Part shown: positions 61,507 through 64,000 of the stretch, piece by piece
Layout of the letters: every line of letters starts with the position of its first letter
Numbering within the stretch: position 1 is the first letter of the stretch
NCBI GenBank assembly: GCA_033782935.1
Contig: JAWQEG010000501.1
Span: forward strand, 2,330,501 to 2,394,500
DNA from: Petrolisthes cinctipes
Lineage: Eukaryota > Arthropoda > Malacostraca > Decapoda > Porcellanidae
Direction of reading: 5' to 3'
Length of the DNA: 64,000 nucleotides
The notes under the pieces: generated by a model
Told to the model about the DNA's origin: nothing
The model's input: the letters and a program-made list of their open reading frames with translations, nothing else
Database searches by the model: none
Made by a program: the position numbers and the translations under genes

Positions 61507-62759
61507 CCCGTTTATATCTCAAATTCTGGCCCTAAAAACCCGAAAATTCGATATTTTGGGGTCCCAGAAGCGATCTGTACATGCCTACTCCGTGTTAGAG
61601 TATTTTCAAAATTCAGGCCCAAAACATGCTGAAAATCGATATTTTTGGTGCCCAATGTCAATATGTGCATGTATCTTCTGTACCCGTTTATATCTCAAAT
61701 TCAGGCTCAAAACACCCGAAAATTCAATATTTTGGGGTCCCAGAAGCGATCTGTACATGCCTACTCCGTGTTAGAGTATTTTCAAAATTCAGGCTCAAAA
61801 CATGCTGAAAATCGATATTTTTGGTGCCCAAAGTCAATTTGTGCATGTATCTTCTGTACCCGTTTATATCGCAAATTCAGGCTCAAAACACCCGAAAATT
61901 CAATATTTTGGGGTCCCAGAAGCAATCTGTACAGTGCTAGAATATTTTCAAAATATAGGCTAAAAACATGCTAAAAATCGATCTTTTAGGTGCCAAAAAG
62001 TCGATATCTCAAATTCAGTCCCAAAACACCCGAAAATTCGATATTTAGGGGTCCCAGAAGCGATCTGTACATGCCTACTCCGTGTTAGAGTATTTTCAAA
62101 ATACATGCTCAAAACATACTGAAAATCGATCTTTTAGGTGCACAAAAGTCGATATGTGCATGCATCTTCAGTACCCGTTTATATTTCAAATTCAGGCTCA
62201 AAACACCCGAAAATTCGATATTTTCGGGTCCCAGAAGCAATCTGTACATGCCTACTCAGTGTTAGAGTATTTTCAAAATAGAGGCCCAAAACATGCTGAA
62301 AATCGATATTTTAGATGCCCAAAGTCAATATGTGCATGTATCTTCTGAACCCGTTTATATCACAAATTCAGGCTCAAAACACCCGAAAATTGAATATTTT
62401 GGGGTCCCAGAAGCAATCTGTACATGCCTACACAGTGCTAGAATATTTTCAAAATATAGGCTAAAAACATGCTAAAAATCGATCTTTTAGGTGCCAAAAA
62501 ATCGATATCTCAAATTCATTCCCAAAACACCCGAAAATTCGATATTTAGAGGTCCCAGAAGGTATCTGTACATGCCTACTCCGTGTTAGAGTATTTTCAA
62601 AATTCAGGCCAAAAACATACTGAAAATCGATCTTTTAGGTGCCCATAAGTCGATATGTGCATGCATCTTCTGTACCCGTTTATATCTCAAATTCTGGCCC
62701 TAAACACCCGAAAATTCAATATTTTGGGGTCCCAGAAGCGATCTGTACATGCCTACTCC
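61507..62759 (+). repeat. Array between the two segment V copies
   Basis: C2-A2-A2 followed by a B with CTGTACAGTGCTAG near 61928, then C1-A1-B and a C2-like monomer. Point variants are common (TATCGCAAATTC near 61869, TTTTCGGGTCCC near 62222, TTCTGAACCCG near 62343, ATATCACAAATTC near 62358, GTGCCCATAAGTCG near 62640). CAATTTGTGCATG near 61838 is shared with segment W. Confidence 0.72.
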
Positions 62760-64000
62760 GTGTTAGAGTATTTTCAAAATACAGGCCCAAAACATGCTGA
62801 AAATTGATATTTTAGATGCCCAAAGTCAATATGTGCATGTATCTTCTGTACCCGTTTATATCTCAAATTCAGGCTCAAAACACCCGAAAATTCAATATTT
62901 TGGGGTCCCAGAAGCAATCTGTACATGCCTACACAGTGCTAGAATATTTTCAAAATATAGGCTAAAAACATGCAAAATATCGACATTTTAGGTGCCAAAA
63001 AATCGATATCTCAAATTCAGTCCCAAAACACCCGAAAATTCGATATTTAGAGGTCCCAGAAGGTATCTGTACATTCCTACTCCGTGTTAGAGTATTTTCA
63101 AAATTCAGGCCCAAAACATGCTGAAAATCGATATTTTTGGTGCCCAAAGTCAATATGTGCATGTATCTTCTGTACCCGTTTATATCTCAAATTCAGGCTC
63201 AAAACACCCGAAAATTCAATATTTTGGGGTCCCAGAAGCAATCTGTACATGCCTACACAGTGCTAGAATATTTTCAAAATATAGGCTAAAAACATACTAA
63301 AAATCGATATTATAGGTGCCAAAAAATCGATATCTCAAATTTAGTCCCATAACACCCGAAAATTCGATATTTAGAGGTCCCAGAAGCGATCTGTACATGC
63401 CTACTCCGTGTTAGAGTATTTTCAAAATACATGCTGAAAACATACTGAAAATCGATCATTTAGGTGCACAAAAGTCGATATGTGCATCCATCTTCAGTAC
63501 CCGTTTATATCTCAAATTCAGGCTCAAAACACCCGAAAATTCAATATTTTGGGGTCCCAGAAGCAATCTGTACATGCCTACTCAGTGTTAGAGTATTTTC
63601 AAAATACAGGCCCAAAACATGCTGAAAATCGATATTTTAGATGCCCAAAGTCAATATGTGCATGTATCTTCTGTACCCGTTTATATCTCAAATTCAAGCT
63701 CAAAACACCCGAAAATTCAATATTTTGGGGTCCCAGAAGCAATCTGTACATGCCTACACAGTGCTAGAATATTTTCAAAATATAGGCTAAAAACATGCTA
63801 AAAATCGACATTTTAGGTGCCAAAAAATCGATATCTCAAATTCAGTCCCAAAACACCCGAAAATTCGATATTTAGAGGTCCCAGAAGGTATCTGTACATG
63901 CCTACTCCGTGTTAGAGTATTTTCAAAATACAGGCCAAAAACATGCTCAAAATCGATGTTTTAGGTGCCCAAAAGTCGATATGTACATGCATCTTCTGTA
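62760..64000 (+). repeat. Segment V, copy 2 (cut by the window end)
   Basis: Undeleted counterpart of 60,297-61,506. It keeps ATCGATATTATAGGTGCC near 63306 and CTGTACATGCCTACACAG near 63746, where copy 1 has lost 23 and 8 bp. It still matches copy 1 at the last base of the window, so the duplication continues beyond it. Confidence 0.88.

Larger units (their letters stand above)
1..64000 (+). repeat. Satellite DNA array filling the window
   Basis: Every part of the window is made of variants of one monomer, recognised by its start (GTGTTAGAG or GTGCTAGAA), the block AAAACACCCGAAAATTC and the end TCTGTACATGCCTACTC. All copies point the same way. Monomer classes are 176, 148 and 177 bp long, giving roughly 380 monomers. 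No stretch of more than a few bases is foreign to the repeat, so there is no gene, RNA gene or inserted element to annotate. Such arrays are known from centromeric, pericentromeric and subtelomeric heterochromatin of eukaryotes. Which of these applies here cannot be read from the sequence. I do not recognise the family. Confidence 0.97.

Noticed and set aside
1..64000. CRISPR array
   Set aside because: The repeats are contiguous 148-177 bp monomers without unique spacers, and there are no cas-like genes.
1..64000. Assignment to a known satellite family or species
   Set aside because: The 176-bp length recalls several centromeric satellites, but I do not recognise the sequence, and length alone is not evidence. 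A search of satellite databases with the 176-bp consensus would decide it.

Overview
The whole 64 kb window is satellite DNA. It is one uninterrupted, head-to-tail tandem array of about 150-177 bp monomers, all in the same orientation. I found no protein-coding gene, rRNA, tRNA, transposon, CRISPR array or unique sequence. The many short open frames on both strands are translations of the repeat and are not annotated as genes. This is the kind of sequence found in centromeric or other heterochromatic blocks of a eukaryotic chromosome. The monomer is nucleosome-sized, about 37-38% G+C (66 of 176 bases counted in one monomer), and several diagnostic variants look like CpG decay. I do not recognise the satellite family and cannot name the species. 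Plant and animal hosts both remain possible.

The repeat has four levels. (1) A 176-bp monomer divides into two 88-bp halves that match each other at 56 of 88 positions without gaps, so it looks like an old head-to-tail dimer. (2) Three monomer classes exist: A (176 bp), B (148 bp, with a 29-bp internal deletion) and C (177 bp). (3) They are ordered C-A-B as a 501-bp higher-order repeat. Two flavours of the trimer often alternate as a 1,002-bp hexamer. (4) Blocks of 1-6 kb have been duplicated on top of this.

Layout: 1-4,663 regular 1,002-bp hexamers; 4,664-5,440 irregular C-B pairs and mixed monomers; about 5,440-13,580 three tandem units of 2,495, 2,819 and 2,819 bp; about 12,300-23,684 interleaved copies of several 1.1-1.6 kb segments, ending in two tandem 1,155-bp units; 23,685-26,324 mixed trimers; 26,325-34,149 a zone marked by a private TTAT insertion; 34,150-35,637 C-C-A arrangements; 35,638-47,925 a tandem triplication of a 5,481-bp segment whose middle copy has lost 4,155 bp; 47,940-54,610 mixed trimers and C-B pairs; about 54,610-60,294 a segment and its copy 4.34 kb downstream; 60,297-64,000 a segment and its copy 2.46-2.49 kb downstream, cut by the window edge.

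Nothing here works together as genes do. The content is evolutionary: unequal exchange, short-homology deletions, hybrid monomers and recent kilobase-scale amplification. Similarity statements come from reading the sequence and comparing diagnostic variants, not from a computed alignment.
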